Source: an uncultured Lachnospiraceae bacterium (lineage in GTDB: Bacteria > Bacillota > Clostridia > Lachnospirales > Lachnospiraceae). Taken from it: 64,000 bases of DNA. The position numbers and the translations under genes are program-made. Of the stretch, positions 22,855-31,762 are shown piece by piece; within the stretch, counting starts at the first letter, position 1; each line of letters starts with the position of its first letter. Under the pieces are notes generated by a model, which was not told the DNA's origin, searched no databases, and worked only from the letters and a program-made list of their open reading frames with translations. The DNA lies in NCBI GenBank assembly GCA_910584585.1, contig CAJUBP010000002.1, forward strand, positions 1 through 64,000, read 5' to 3'.

Positions 22855-24912
22855 ATGCCAGATAAGAGAGGAAATTCGCAATCCGCTGACAATAGTCAGC
22901 TACTTGCTCATGAAAGCAGTCCGCAGAGCGGACATGCTTTCAAATTACAAGCCCCCTACAAGCCCACCGGCGACCAGCCGCAGGCCATTGCCGAGCTGGT
23001 CAAAGGCTTCAAGGAGGGCAATCAATTCCAGACTTTACTAGGGGTTACGGGTTCCGGCAAGACATTTACGATGGCGAATGTCATTCAGGAATTGCAGAAG
23101 CCGACGCTGGTTATCGCCCACAACAAGACGCTTGCGGCGCAGCTCTACGGAGAATTCAAGGAGATGTTCCCTGAGAATGCAGTGGAGTATTTTGTCTCGT
23201 ACTACGATTATTACCAGCCAGAAGCCTACGTCCCGTCCTCAGACACCTACATTGCCAAGGACTCATCAGTCAATGAGGAAATAGACAAGCTCAGGCTTTC
23301 GGCCACAGCATCGCTGATTGAGCGCAAAGATGTAATTATCATATCCAGCGTATCCTGTATCTATGGATTGGGCGAACCGGAGAATTTTGAGAAAATGATG
23401 GTATCCCTGCGTCCGGGCATGAACAAAGACAGGGATGAAGTAATCAGGAAGCTGATTGACACACAGTACACCCGCAATGACATGGATTTTCACCGGGGGA
23501 CATTCCGGGTACGTGGAGATGTGGTGGAAATATTCCCTGCCAACCGCGGAGAAACAGCTATCCGGGTGGAATTTTTCGGAGATGAGATTGATCGGATCAC
23601 AGAGATTGATGTGCTGACCGGAGAAGTTAAGAACAGCCTGGAACACATCAGCATATTTCCGGCGTCCCACTATGTGGTGCCCCAGGAGCAGATTAACCGG
23701 GCGGCTCTGGCCATTGAGCAGGAACTGGAAGAACGGGTGAAGTTTTTCAAAAGTGAAGACAAGCTGTTAGAGGCCCAGCGAATTGCGGAACGCACCAATT
23801 TTGATGTTGAAATGCTGCGGGAAACAGGCTTTTGCAGCGGCATCGAGAATTATTCCCGGCATTTGGCAGGGGCGCCGGAAGGCATGCCGCCCAATACATT
23901 GATAGACTATTTTCCAGAGGAATTCCTGATTATTGTGGACGAGTCTCATATTACCATTCCGCAGATCAGAGGCATGTATGCCGGAGACCAGTCCAGGAAA
24001 ACCACTCTGGTGGATTACGGATTCCGTCTGCCCTCCGCGAAAGATAACCGTCCTTTGAATTTTGAGGAATTTGAGAGCAAGATAGACCAGATGATGTTTG
24101 TGTCCGCAACGCCTAATGTCTATGAGAAAGAGCATGAGCTGCTTCGGACAGAGCAGATTATACGTCCCACAGGTCTTTTGGATCCTGAGATTGACGTTCG
24201 TCCGGTGGAGGGCCAGATTGACGATTTGATTGGGGAAGTGAATAAGGAGATTTCCAATAAGAACAAAGTGTTGATCACTACCCTTACCAAGCGGATGGCA
24301 GAGGATTTGACGGATTATATGCGTGAAGTGGGGATCCGTGTCAAGTACCTCCATTCCGATATTGACACGCTGGAACGGGCGGAGATTATCCGGGATCTGC
24401 GGCTGGATGTATTTGATGTGCTGGTGGGCATTAACCTTTTGAGGGAAGGACTGGATATTCCTGAGATTACGCTGGTGGCGATTCTGGACGCGGATAAGGA
24501 AGGATTTTTAAGATCAGAGACTTCTTTGATACAGACCATCGGCCGGGCTGCCCGGAATTCCGAGGGGCATGTGATTATGTATGCAGATAATATTACCGAT
24601 TCCATGCGGGTTGCCATTGATGAGACTAACCGCAGGAGGGGCATTCAGCAGGCATACAATAAGGAACATGGAATTACTCCGGCAACCATCCGCAAGTCTG
24701 TCCGTGATTTAATCAGCATTTCTAAGAAAGTTGCCAAAGAAGAGTATAAATTCCAGAAAGATCCGGAATCTATGAGCAAGAAGGAATTGGAGAAGCTGAT
24801 TGGGGAAATTCAGAAGAAGATGCAGGCAGCGGCGGCAGAATTGAACTTCGAGGCGGCAGCAGAGCTGCGTGACAAGATGATAGAACTGAAGAAAAATCTG
24901 CGCGACATGTAG
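22855..24912 (+). CDS. uvrB: Excinuclease ABC subunit B
   Basis: A 685-residue UvrB, the damage-verifying helicase-like subunit of nucleotide excision repair, which is loaded by UvrA and recruits UvrC. Motifs: Walker A GVTGSGKTFTMAN, the beta-hairpin YYDYYQPEAYVP, motif II region I-I-V-D-E-S-H, VSATPNVYEKE, helicase motifs V-VI (GINLLREGLDIPEI and QTIGRAARNSEGHV), and a C-terminal UVR coiled coil (ELNFEAAAELRDKMIELKKN). Start at ATG 22855, which has TTGGAGG at normal spacing. It carries an unusual ~33-residue extension (MPDKRGNSQSADNSQLLAHE and more) before the normal F-K-L start. A diverged copy of its first ~95 codons lies 3 kb upstream, so its 5' end has probably been replaced. uvrA follows after 105 bases. 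Confidence 0.97.
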   Translation: MPDKRGNSQSADNSQLLAHESSPQSGHAFKLQAPYKPTGDQPQAIAELVKGFKEGNQFQTLLGVTGSGKTFTMANVIQELQKPTLVIAHNKTLAAQLYGEFKEMFPENAVEYFVSYYDYYQPEAYVPSSDTYIAKDSSVNEEIDKLRLSATASLIERKDVIIISSVSCIYGLGEPENFEKMMVSLRPGMNKDRDEVIRKLIDTQYTRNDMDFHRGTFRVRGDVVEIFPANRGETAIRVEFFGDEIDRITEIDVLTGEVKNSLEHISIFPASHYVVPQEQINRAALAIEQELEERVKFFKSEDKLLEAQRIAERTNFDVEMLRETGFCSGIENYSRHLAGAPEGMPPNTLIDYFPEEFLIIVDESHITIPQIRGMYAGDQSRKTTLVDYGFRLPSAKDNRPLNFEEFESKIDQMMFVSATPNVYEKEHELLRTEQIIRPTGLLDPEIDVRPVEGQIDDLIGEVNKEISNKNKVLITTLTKRMAEDLTDYMREVGIRVKYLHSDIDTLERAEIIRDLRLDVFDVLVGINLLREGLDIPEITLVAILDADKEGFLRSETSLIQTIGRAARNSEGHVIMYADNITDSMRVAIDETNRRRGIQQAYNKEHGITPATIRKSVRDLISISKKVAKEEYKFQKDPESMSKKELEKLIGEIQKKMQAAAAELNFEAAAELRDKMIELKKNLRDM

Positions 24913-25017
24913 CAGTTCGGTTTCGGAAATGTGAGAATTAATCCGGCAAGGTCTTTGACTTCCATCGTAGGATGGGGGTTATTATGACTTTTACAAAGAA
25001 AAAGGAGTTTACGCACA

Positions 25018-27855
25018 ATGGCAAAAGCAGAAAAACAGTATATTAAGATCAGAGGGGCAAATGAACACAATCTAAAGAATTTGGATGTGGACATTCCCAG
25101 GAATGAATTTGTTGTTTTGACTGGATTAAGCGGTTCCGGAAAATCTTCTCTGGCCTTTGACACCATTTACGCGGAGGGGCAGCGCAGGTATATGGAATCC
25201 CTGTCCTCCTACGCAAGGCAATTTTTAGGCCAGATGGAGAAGCCGGATGTGGAGAAGATTGAAGGGCTGTCTCCGGCCATTTCCATTGATCAGAAATCCA
25301 CCAACCGCAATCCCAGATCCACGGTAGGAACGGTAACGGAAATCTACGATTACTTCCGTTTGCTCTATGCCAGAATCGGAATTCCCCACTGCCCTGTCTG
25401 CGGGAAAGAAATCAAGAAGCAGTCGGTGGATCAGATGGTGGATCAGATTCTGTCCATGGAAGAGGGAACAAAGATCCAGCTTCTGGCTCCAGTGGTCCGG
25501 GGGAGGAAGGGAACTCATCAGAAATTATTTGAGCAGGCCAAGCGCAGCGGCTATGTCAGGGTGCAGGTGGACGGAAATATCTATGATCTCACAGAAGAGA
25601 TCCCCATGGATAAAAATATCAAGCACAATATCGAAATTGTGGTGGACCGTCTGGTGGTAAAACCGGGAATTGAGAAGCGCCTGACAGATTCGGTAGAAAA
25701 TGTGCTGGAGCTGGCGGAAGGGCTGATGACTGTAGATGTCATCGGCGGGGAACCGGTGAACTTTTCCCAGAGTTTCTCCTGCCCGGACTGCGGCGTCAGC
25801 ATTGACGAGATTGAGCCAAGAAGCTTTTCTTTCAATAATCCTTTCGGTGCGTGTCCCGATTGTTTCGGACTGGGCTATAAGATGGAATTCGATGTGGATT
25901 TGATGATACCGGACAAATCCTTAAGCATTGCGAAAGGCGCGATACAGGTGACTGGATGGCAGTCCAGCACAGACAAGGGCAGTTTTACCAATGCCATTTT
26001 AAATGCCCTGTCACAGGAATATCAGTTTGATTTGGATACCCCTTATGAAGAGCTGCCGAAAAAGATTCAGAATATTCTCATTAACGGCACTGGGGGAAAA
26101 GAGGTAAAGGTACATTACAAGGGCCAGCGGGGAGAAGGCGTTTATGATGTGGCGTTTGAAGGGCTGATCCGAAATGTTGAGCGCCGTTACCGGGAGACTG
26201 GATCAGATACCATGAAGCAGGAATATGAATCCTTTATGCGGGTGACGCCCTGTAAGACCTGCGGCGGCCAGCGGTTGAAAAAGGAAGCGCTGGCAGTTAC
26301 CGTAGCCGGAAAAAATATTTTTGAGGTAACTTCCATGTCTATCCGGAATCTTCAGATATTTCTGGCGGAAATGGAACTGACGAAGCAGCAGGAGCTGATC
26401 GGCGCCCAGATATTGAAAGAAATCCGCGCAAGAGTGGGATTTCTGGTGGATGTGGGTCTGGAATACCTGACATTGTCCAGGGCTACCGGAACCCTTTCCG
26501 GCGGAGAAGCCCAGAGAATCCGGCTGGCCACTCAGATCGGTTCCGGCCTGGTGGGCGTAGCTTATATTCTGGATGAGCCCAGTATCGGCCTGCATCAGAG
26601 AGACAACGATAAATTGCTGAACACTCTTAGGAATCTGAAGAATCTGGGAAATACGCTGATTGTGGTGGAACATGACGAGGATACCATGATTGCGGCGGAT
26701 CATATTGTGGACATCGGGCCGGGCGCAGGGGAACACGGCGGATGCCTGGTGGCTCAGGGAACGGCCAAAGAGATTATGAAAAATAAGAATTCCATTACTG
26801 GAGCGTATTTAAGCGGCAGAATTAAGATTCCAGTTCCGGAAACCAGGAGGAAACCGACGGGATTCCTGAAAATCAAGGGAGCTCAGGAGAATAATCTGCA
26901 GAATATCAATGTGGACATTCCCCTGGGAGTGATGACCTGCGTCACTGGCGTATCTGGTTCCGGGAAATCTTCCCTGACCAACGAGATTCTCTATAAGCGT
27001 CTGGCCAGAGATCTGAACCGGGCCAGAACCATTCCCGGGAAACATAAGTCCATTCAGGGTTTGGAGCAGTTGGATAAGGTGATTGATATCGATCAGTCTC
27101 CCATCGGGCGGACGCCCAGATCCAATCCTGCCACCTATACCGGGGTGTTTGACCAAATCCGTGATTTATTTGCGGCCACGCCGGATGCCAAGGCAAAGGG
27201 CTATGCCAAGGGCAGGTTCAGCTTCAATGTCAAGGGAGGCCGCTGCGAGGCATGTTCCGGGGACGGTATCCTGAAAATTGAAATGCACTTTCTGCCGGAT
27301 GTGTATGTGCCCTGTGAAGTCTGCGGAGGCAAACGATACAACCGGGAGACGCTGGAAGTGAAGTATAAAGGGAAAAGCATTTATGATGTGCTGGACATGA
27401 CAGTGGAGGAAGCCCTGGCTTTTTTTGAGAATGTTCCTTCCATTCGCCGCAAAATTGAGACATTGTATGATGTGGGGCTTTCTTATATAAAACTGGGACA
27501 GCCATCCACCACATTATCCGGAGGAGAGGCCCAGAGAATTAAACTGGCCACAGAGCTGAGCAAGCGCAGCACCGGGAAAACCATTTATATTCTGGACGAA
27601 CCCACCACCGGGCTACATTTTGCCGATGTGCATAAACTGACGGAGATTCTGCAGCGCCTGGCGGAAGGCGGCAACACGGTTGTGGTTATCGAACACAATC
27701 TGGATGTAATTAAGACGGCGGATTACATTATTGACATGGGACCGGAAGGCGGAGACGGAGGCGGAACGGTGATTGCCCAGGGGACGCCGGAAGAAGTTGC
27801 CCAGGTGGAGGCGTCATATACTGGCCGGTATATTAAGAAATATTTGGAGAAGTGA
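25018..27855 (+). CDS. uvrA: Excinuclease ABC subunit A
   Basis: A 945-residue UvrA, the ABC-type ATPase that finds DNA damage and loads UvrB. It has two nucleotide-binding halves with Walker A GLSGSGKSSLAFDT and GVSGSGKSSLTNEI, two ABC signatures (LSGGEAQRI twice), Walker B/D-loop LDEPSIGLH and LDEPTTGLH, and zinc modules of the CxxC type (CPVCGKE, CPDCG, CPDCFGLG, CEACSGDG, CEVCGGKRYN). Length is normal. ATG 25018 follows AAAAAGGAG. It is 105 bases after uvrB and most likely in the same transcript; terminator-like hairpins follow from 27980. Confidence 0.98.
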   Translation: MAKAEKQYIKIRGANEHNLKNLDVDIPRNEFVVLTGLSGSGKSSLAFDTIYAEGQRRYMESLSSYARQFLGQMEKPDVEKIEGLSPAISIDQKSTNRNPRSTVGTVTEIYDYFRLLYARIGIPHCPVCGKEIKKQSVDQMVDQILSMEEGTKIQLLAPVVRGRKGTHQKLFEQAKRSGYVRVQVDGNIYDLTEEIPMDKNIKHNIEIVVDRLVVKPGIEKRLTDSVENVLELAEGLMTVDVIGGEPVNFSQSFSCPDCGVSIDEIEPRSFSFNNPFGACPDCFGLGYKMEFDVDLMIPDKSLSIAKGAIQVTGWQSSTDKGSFTNAILNALSQEYQFDLDTPYEELPKKIQNILINGTGGKEVKVHYKGQRGEGVYDVAFEGLIRNVERRYRETGSDTMKQEYESFMRVTPCKTCGGQRLKKEALAVTVAGKNIFEVTSMSIRNLQIFLAEMELTKQQELIGAQILKEIRARVGFLVDVGLEYLTLSRATGTLSGGEAQRIRLATQIGSGLVGVAYILDEPSIGLHQRDNDKLLNTLRNLKNLGNTLIVVEHDEDTMIAADHIVDIGPGAGEHGGCLVAQGTAKEIMKNKNSITGAYLSGRIKIPVPETRRKPTGFLKIKGAQENNLQNINVDIPLGVMTCVTGVSGSGKSSLTNEILYKRLARDLNRARTIPGKHKSIQGLEQLDKVIDIDQSPIGRTPRSNPATYTGVFDQIRDLFAATPDAKAKGYAKGRFSFNVKGGRCEACSGDGILKIEMHFLPDVYVPCEVCGGKRYNRETLEVKYKGKSIYDVLDMTVEEALAFFENVPSIRRKIETLYDVGLSYIKLGQPSTTLSGGEAQRIKLATELSKRSTGKTIYILDEPTTGLHFADVHKLTEILQRLAEGGNTVVVIEHNLDVIKTADYIIDMGPEGGDGGGTVIAQGTPEEVAQVEASYTGRYIKKYLEK

Positions 27856-27979
27856 GTGAAAGAATAGCGTTTTTTTCATTATCAGGAGACAGAAGACAAT
27901 GCCGGATTGTCCTTTTGAACACAAACAGGGCAACGTTCCGGCGCTGCCGGTGAGCTGTGATGACTTAGAAATTGCAGAA

Positions 27980-28038
27980 AATAAGCGGCACAGATTGCGC
28001 ATTCGAAGAAATATCCTGTGCAATCTGTGCCGCTTATT
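27980..28038 (+). terminator. Long hairpin after uvrA
   Basis: 22-bp arms (27980-28001 and 28017-28038) starting AATAAGCGGCACAGATTG, with one mismatch and a 15-base loop. Only a weak T-rich tail (TCTTCT) follows. Confidence 0.65.
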
Positions 28039-28054
28039 CTTCTACAGTTCTTTA

Positions 28055-28094
28055 GAATCAAAAAGAGGCTGTCCCAATGGACAGCCTTGATTTT
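28055..28094 (+). terminator. Rho-independent terminator
   Basis: AGGCTGTCC-CAAT-GGACAGCCT with a flanking ATCA/TGAT pair, followed by TGATTTTC. Confidence 0.7.
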
Positions 28095-28103
28095 CGGGGA
28101 GTA

Positions 28104-28130
28104 CTTCCTGAATTCTAAGAATTCAGGAAG
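28104..28130. repeat. 27-bp perfect palindrome
   Basis: CTTCCTGAATTC (28104-28115), loop TAA, GAATTCAGGAAG (28119-28130). It is the third inverted repeat in 150 bases and may be an operator or a terminator for antisense transcription. The rest of the gap, to 28318, is AT-rich and featureless. Confidence 0.7.
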
Positions 28131-28318
28131 CATGAGTTATGAAAAATTATATTAGCTTATTAGCTAGTACATGTAACAGTATACCCATAGAATGTGACAG
28201 ATATGTGAAAAAAGGGAGAAAAGTTTAGAAAAATTATAAAAAATTCATAAACTTTGATAAGGAAAAACATGGAAAAGGTTAATAATAGACGTTTTTTTAC
28301 ATTTTACAAAAAAATGCT

Positions 28319-28346
28319 TTGAAAATTCTCCATGATTGTATATAAT
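28319..28346 (+). promoter_or_regulatory. Sigma-A promoter of the mbl/flagellar rod operon
   Basis: TTGAAA (28319-28324), 16-base spacer, TATAAT (28341-28346), 74 bases before the ATG at 28421. Confidence 0.75.
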
Positions 28347-28420
28347 GTAAATGTATATGGAAAAATAGAGTTATTATGTTTTATAATATTCAGATAGAGA
28401 AATGAAAGGGGAACCAAACG

Positions 28421-29413
28421 ATGGCGACAGATATTGGAATTGACCTTGGAACCGCAAGTATCCTTGTATATATAAAAGGAAAGGGCGTAGTGCTGAAAGA
28501 GCCCTCTGTGGTAGCATTTGACCGGGATACCAACAAAATAAAAGCAATAGGCGAAGAGGCCCGTTTAATGCTGGGAAGGACGCCCGGAAACATTGTTGCA
28601 GTAAGACCTTTGCGTCAAGGGGTTATTTCTGACTACACAGTGACCGAAAAAATGTTAAAGTACTTTATCCAGAAAGCCCTTGGCAAGAAAAGCTTCCGCA
28701 AACCCAGAATCAGCGTGTGCGTGCCCAGCGGCGTAACGGAAGTGGAGAAGAAGGCGGTAGAGGACGCTACCTATCAGGCAGGCGCAAGAGAAGTTTCCAT
28801 TATTGAAGAACCCATTGCGGCGGCAATCGGGGCCGGCGTGGACATTTCCAAGCCATGCGGAAATATGATTGTGGATATCGGCGGCGGAACCGCCGACATT
28901 GCAGTAATTTCTCTGGGAGGCACTGTGGTAAGTACTTCCATTAAGATTGCCGGGGATGATTTTGATGAGGCAATTGTCCGATATATGAGGAAGAAGCATA
29001 ATCTTCTGATTGGTGAGAGGACTGCGGAAGATATCAAGATTAAGATAGGAACCTGCTTCCCGCTGGCGCAGAATGACACCATGGACGTGCGGGGACGTAA
29101 TCTTGTAACAGGACTTCCCAAGACAGTTTCCGTATCTTCAGAGGAAACAGAAGAGGCGCTGAGAGAGGCGACGCTCCAGATTGTAGAGGCTGTCCACAGC
29201 GTATTGGAGAAGACGCCGCCGGAGCTGGCAGCAGACGTGGCAGACCGGGGAATCATTCTCACCGGAGGCGGGGCGCTGCTTCGGGGACTGGAAGAGCTGA
29301 TTGAGGACAGGACCGGAATCAACACCATGACAGCAGAAGAGCCGATGACCTGTGTTGCCATCGGAACCGGCAAATATGTGGAATTTTTGTCCGGCAAACC
29401 TATGGAAGATTAG
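28421..29413 (+). CDS. mbl: Rod shape-determining protein, MreB/Mbl family
   Basis: A 330-residue bacterial actin that forms membrane-bound filaments guiding lateral wall synthesis. Actin-fold nucleotide-binding motifs are present: phosphate 1 (IGIDLGTASILVYI), connect 1 (PSGVTEVEKKAVEDATYQAG), phosphate 2 (MIVDIGGGTADIAVISLGG), IIEEPIAAAIGAG, and the adenosine motif GIILTGGGALLRGLEELI. Length and sequence fit MreB, Mbl or MreBH; the linkage to flagellar rod genes is known for Mbl in Bacillus (mbl-flhO-flhP), which favours Mbl. ATG 28421 follows GAAAGGGG. No mreC/mreD follow. Confidence 0.93.
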   Translation: MATDIGIDLGTASILVYIKGKGVVLKEPSVVAFDRDTNKIKAIGEEARLMLGRTPGNIVAVRPLRQGVISDYTVTEKMLKYFIQKALGKKSFRKPRISVCVPSGVTEVEKKAVEDATYQAGAREVSIIEEPIAAAIGAGVDISKPCGNMIVDIGGGTADIAVISLGGTVVSTSIKIAGDDFDEAIVRYMRKKHNLLIGERTAEDIKIKIGTCFPLAQNDTMDVRGRNLVTGLPKTVSVSSEETEEALREATLQIVEAVHSVLEKTPPELAADVADRGIILTGGGALLRGLEELIEDRTGINTMTAEEPMTCVAIGTGKYVEFLSGKPMED

Positions 29414-29460
29414 GCTTTCAGGACAGAGCAGAGGGATTTCCTGAACCTCAGGAATGAATG

Positions 29461-29595
29461 CCAAAGGGAATGCAGTTCAGGTATCAGAACCGGAATGCTT
29501 CCAAAGGGAATGCAGTTCAGGTATCAGAACCGGAACGATTCCAAAGGGAATGCAGTTCAGGTATCAGAACCGGAATGCTTCCAAAGGAGATTCGG
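29461..29595 (+). repeat. 3.4 copies of a 40-bp tandem repeat
   Basis: Units 29461-29500, 29501-29540 and 29541-29580 begin CCAAAGGGAATGCAGTTCAG; unit 2 differs at the end (AACGATT for AATGCTT), and a partial fourth copy ends near 29595. The 40-bp period is not a multiple of three, and the array lies in the untranslated spacer between mbl and flgF. Confidence 0.95.
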
Positions 29596-29668
29596 AACGG
29601 AGTATAAGAACAGGTAATATAATAATAAGGGAAAGCATAAGAGACGCAGCAGCAAAGGAGCAGGAATT

Positions 29669-30469
29669 ATGGTAAAAGGGTTATATACTGCGTATACAGG
29701 GATGTTGAACCAGCAGAACAGATTGGATGTGCTGACAAACAATCTGGCAAACTCTGCTACGAACGGATTCAAAAAAGAAGGGTCAACTTCGCAGTCCTTC
29801 GACGAGACTTTGGCAATTAAGATTAAGGATACCTCGGCCATGAGCCTTCCCAGAGGGTTAGGGGATGTGAGCCTGGGGGTTAAGATTGGAGAGTGCTATA
29901 CGGATTACGGCCAGGGGAATTTCCGGGTGACGGATAACACTTATGATATGGCGATCAATGGAGATGGTTTTTTTGCCATTTCCTTTACCAATAAGGCAGG
30001 GGAGACTTCTGTAAAGTATACCAGGGACGGCGCTTTTACGGTTAACCGGGATGGATATCTGGTGACAAAAGATGGAGATTTCGTATTAAATCAGGCTGCG
30101 GCTCAGGCAGGAAATCCAGCCCAGGCCGGATACATAAGAGTAGATCCCAATGTGGAACTGAAGGTGGAAGAAGACGGCACCCTTTACCAGAACGGCCAGA
30201 TCGTGGGGCAGATCGGGGTGGTGGATTTTGCGGATTATAATTTTCTGGAAAAATACGGCGAGAATATGTATGAACTGACAGAGGGCGGACAGGCGCAGGC
30301 TTCTGACGCTCAGATTGTCCAGGGAACCTTGGAGATGTCCAATGTAAATGTCATTTCGGAAATGGTGGAGATGATTACCATTTCCAGGGCATATGAGACT
30401 AACCAGAAGATGATCCAGTCCATAGACGAGACATTGGAAAAAGCCGTAAATAATATCGGCAAGGCATAG
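29669..30469 (+). CDS. flgF: Flagellar basal-body rod protein, FlgF type
   Basis: A 266-residue flagellar hook-basal body protein (FlgE/F/G family), exported by the flagellar type III system and forming the proximal rod. Marks: the N-terminal rod signature LYTAYTGMLNQQNRLDVLTN-N-L-A-N-S-A-T-N-G-F-K, the central MAINGDGFFAIS and YTRDGAFTVNRDGYLVTKDG, and the C-terminal QGTLEMSNVNVISEMVEMIT with S-R-A-Y-E-T-N-Q. There is no signal peptide, as expected. The ATG has AAAGGAGCAGG upstream. The same order (an mbl gene followed by two rod genes) occurs in Bacillus as flhO-flhP. FlgF versus an extra FlgG cannot be settled by eye. Confidence 0.88.
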   Translation: MVKGLYTAYTGMLNQQNRLDVLTNNLANSATNGFKKEGSTSQSFDETLAIKIKDTSAMSLPRGLGDVSLGVKIGECYTDYGQGNFRVTDNTYDMAINGDGFFAISFTNKAGETSVKYTRDGAFTVNRDGYLVTKDGDFVLNQAAAQAGNPAQAGYIRVDPNVELKVEEDGTLYQNGQIVGQIGVVDFADYNFLEKYGENMYELTEGGQAQASDAQIVQGTLEMSNVNVISEMVEMITISRAYETNQKMIQSIDETLEKAVNNIGKA

Positions 30470-30487
30470 GAAGGAGCGGTATAAGTT

Positions 30488-31303
30488 ATGATGAGATCAT
30501 TGTGGTCGGCAGCGTCCGGCATGATTTCCCAGCAGACAGCAGTAGATACGATTGCGCACAATCTGTCTAATGTAAATACCAGCGGGTATAAGACCGAGAA
30601 AACAGAGTTTAAGACATTGTTATACCAAACATTACAGACCAGAACCACCACAGCCAACGGAGAAGAGAAACCGATTCCGGCGCAGGTGGGATTAGGTACA
30701 AGGGTTGCGGCCATTACCTCTAATTTTACCCAGGGGGCGCTGCTTGCCAGTGAGAGTTTCACCTCTATGGCAATTGCGGGAGATGGATTTTACGCAGTAA
30801 GGGGAGCGGACGGGAATACATATTATACCCGGAACGGAGACTTTAAGCTGAGCGTTGGGGATGATGGAAATCTTACGCTGGTGACAGCAGACGGTTATCC
30901 GGTGCTCAGTTCCGAAGGAGAGCCCATCACCATACCGGGAAATGTCAGCAACAGCAAGATACAGGTAAGCACAGAAGGCGGTTTCGGTTATGTGGACGGG
31001 GAAGGGAATTTTGTCAATGTGGCAAATATCGGACTGTTCCAGTTCAGCAATCCGGCGGGACTTGAGAAATTGTCCAACAGTGTTTACGCAGTGACAGATG
31101 CTTCTGGTGAAGCGTTAAATGAAGCGAATACAGCCAATCTGATACGGAGCGAGGTGCGCCAGAAATATATCGAAGGCTCCAATGTTCAGGTTGCGGATGA
31201 AATGGTAAATCTGATTGTGGCCCAGCGGGCGTATGAGATGAATTCCAAGGCAATCCAGGCAGCCGATGATATGCTGGGCCAGGCAAACCAGCTGAAGCGG
31301 TAA
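30488..31303 (+). CDS. flgG: Flagellar basal-body rod protein FlgG
   Basis: A 271-residue distal-rod protein. The start MMRSLWSAASGMISQQTAVD followed by T-I-A-H-N-L-S-N-V-N-T-S-G-Y-K is the classical FlgG N-terminus; the middle has MAIAGDGFYAVRGADGNTYY and T-R-N-G-D-F, and the end EGSNVQVADEMVNLIVAQRA-Y-E-M-N-S-K is the paired C-terminal helix. ATG 30488 follows GGAAGGAGCGG, 18 bases after flgF, so the two are translated from one message. It stacks on FlgF to link the rod to the hook. Confidence 0.92.
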   Translation: MMRSLWSAASGMISQQTAVDTIAHNLSNVNTSGYKTEKTEFKTLLYQTLQTRTTTANGEEKPIPAQVGLGTRVAAITSNFTQGALLASESFTSMAIAGDGFYAVRGADGNTYYTRNGDFKLSVGDDGNLTLVTADGYPVLSSEGEPITIPGNVSNSKIQVSTEGGFGYVDGEGNFVNVANIGLFQFSNPAGLEKLSNSVYAVTDASGEALNEANTANLIRSEVRQKYIEGSNVQVADEMVNLIVAQRAYEMNSKAIQAADDMLGQANQLKR

Positions 31304-31398
31304 GGCTGAGGCAGAGCGTTCGGTTAGAGAAATGAAAGCAATGTAAGGGCCGGCCCGGAGTGGTTTGGCATTTTAAAGAAAAAGAAAGAAGGATGGCT

Positions 31399-31758
31399 AT
31401 GAGCCTTGATTTAAATACAATTGCGTCCAACTACAGCAATTATAATACAGATCCCACATCCAATTCTGCCAGTAAACTGGAGGAAACGTTAAAATCCGAT
31501 TTGTCTTCTGCCACAGAAGATGAATTGATGGATGTGTGCAAAGATTTTGAATCTTATTTTATCGAGCAGATGTTTAAGGCAATGCAGAGAATGGTTCCGG
31601 AATCAGAGGATAATGTTTCTGCCTCCACGAGGCAGCTTCAGGACTATTATAAGGAACAGATGAACCAGTCCTTTGCAGAGCAGGCGTCAGAAAGCGGCGG
31701 ACTGGGAATTGCTCAGATTCTCTATGAACAGATGAAACGCAATTACGGTATGGAGTAA
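31399..31758 (+). CDS. Flagellar rod-binding protein (FlgJ N-terminal domain type)
   Basis: A ~119-residue protein equivalent to the N-terminal Rod-binding domain of FlgJ without the muramidase half, as is common in Firmicutes. The conserved segment is LMDVCKDFESYFIEQMFKAM followed by YYKEQMNQSFAEQASESGGL-G-I-A-Q-I-L-Y. It is thought to cap or chaperone rod assembly; wall hydrolysis would need a separate enzyme. Start chosen at ATG 31399 because AGAAGG lies six bases upstream; ATG 31393 directly abuts that sequence, and 31360 is too far upstream. It closes the rod-gene cluster; the recD2 start follows after four bases. Confidence 0.85.
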   Translation: MSLDLNTIASNYSNYNTDPTSNSASKLEETLKSDLSSATEDELMDVCKDFESYFIEQMFKAMQRMVPESEDNVSASTRQLQDYYKEQMNQSFAEQASESGGLGIAQILYEQMKRNYGME

Positions 31759-31762
31759 TGCA

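Noticed and set aside
23767..24354. Long minus-strand frame opposite uvrB (also others opposite uvrA, recD2, glmM, galM)
   Set aside because: These frames lie within strongly conserved genes, lack ribosome binding sites and have shadow-like composition.
29461..29595. CRISPR-like array
   Set aside because: The 40-bp units are directly adjacent without spacers, only three full copies are present, and no cas genes occur; it is a simple tandem repeat.
29454..29675. 73-residue frame across the 40-bp repeats
   Set aside because: Product is built by reading the repeat in shifting frames; no conserved features, and the repeat period is not a multiple of three.
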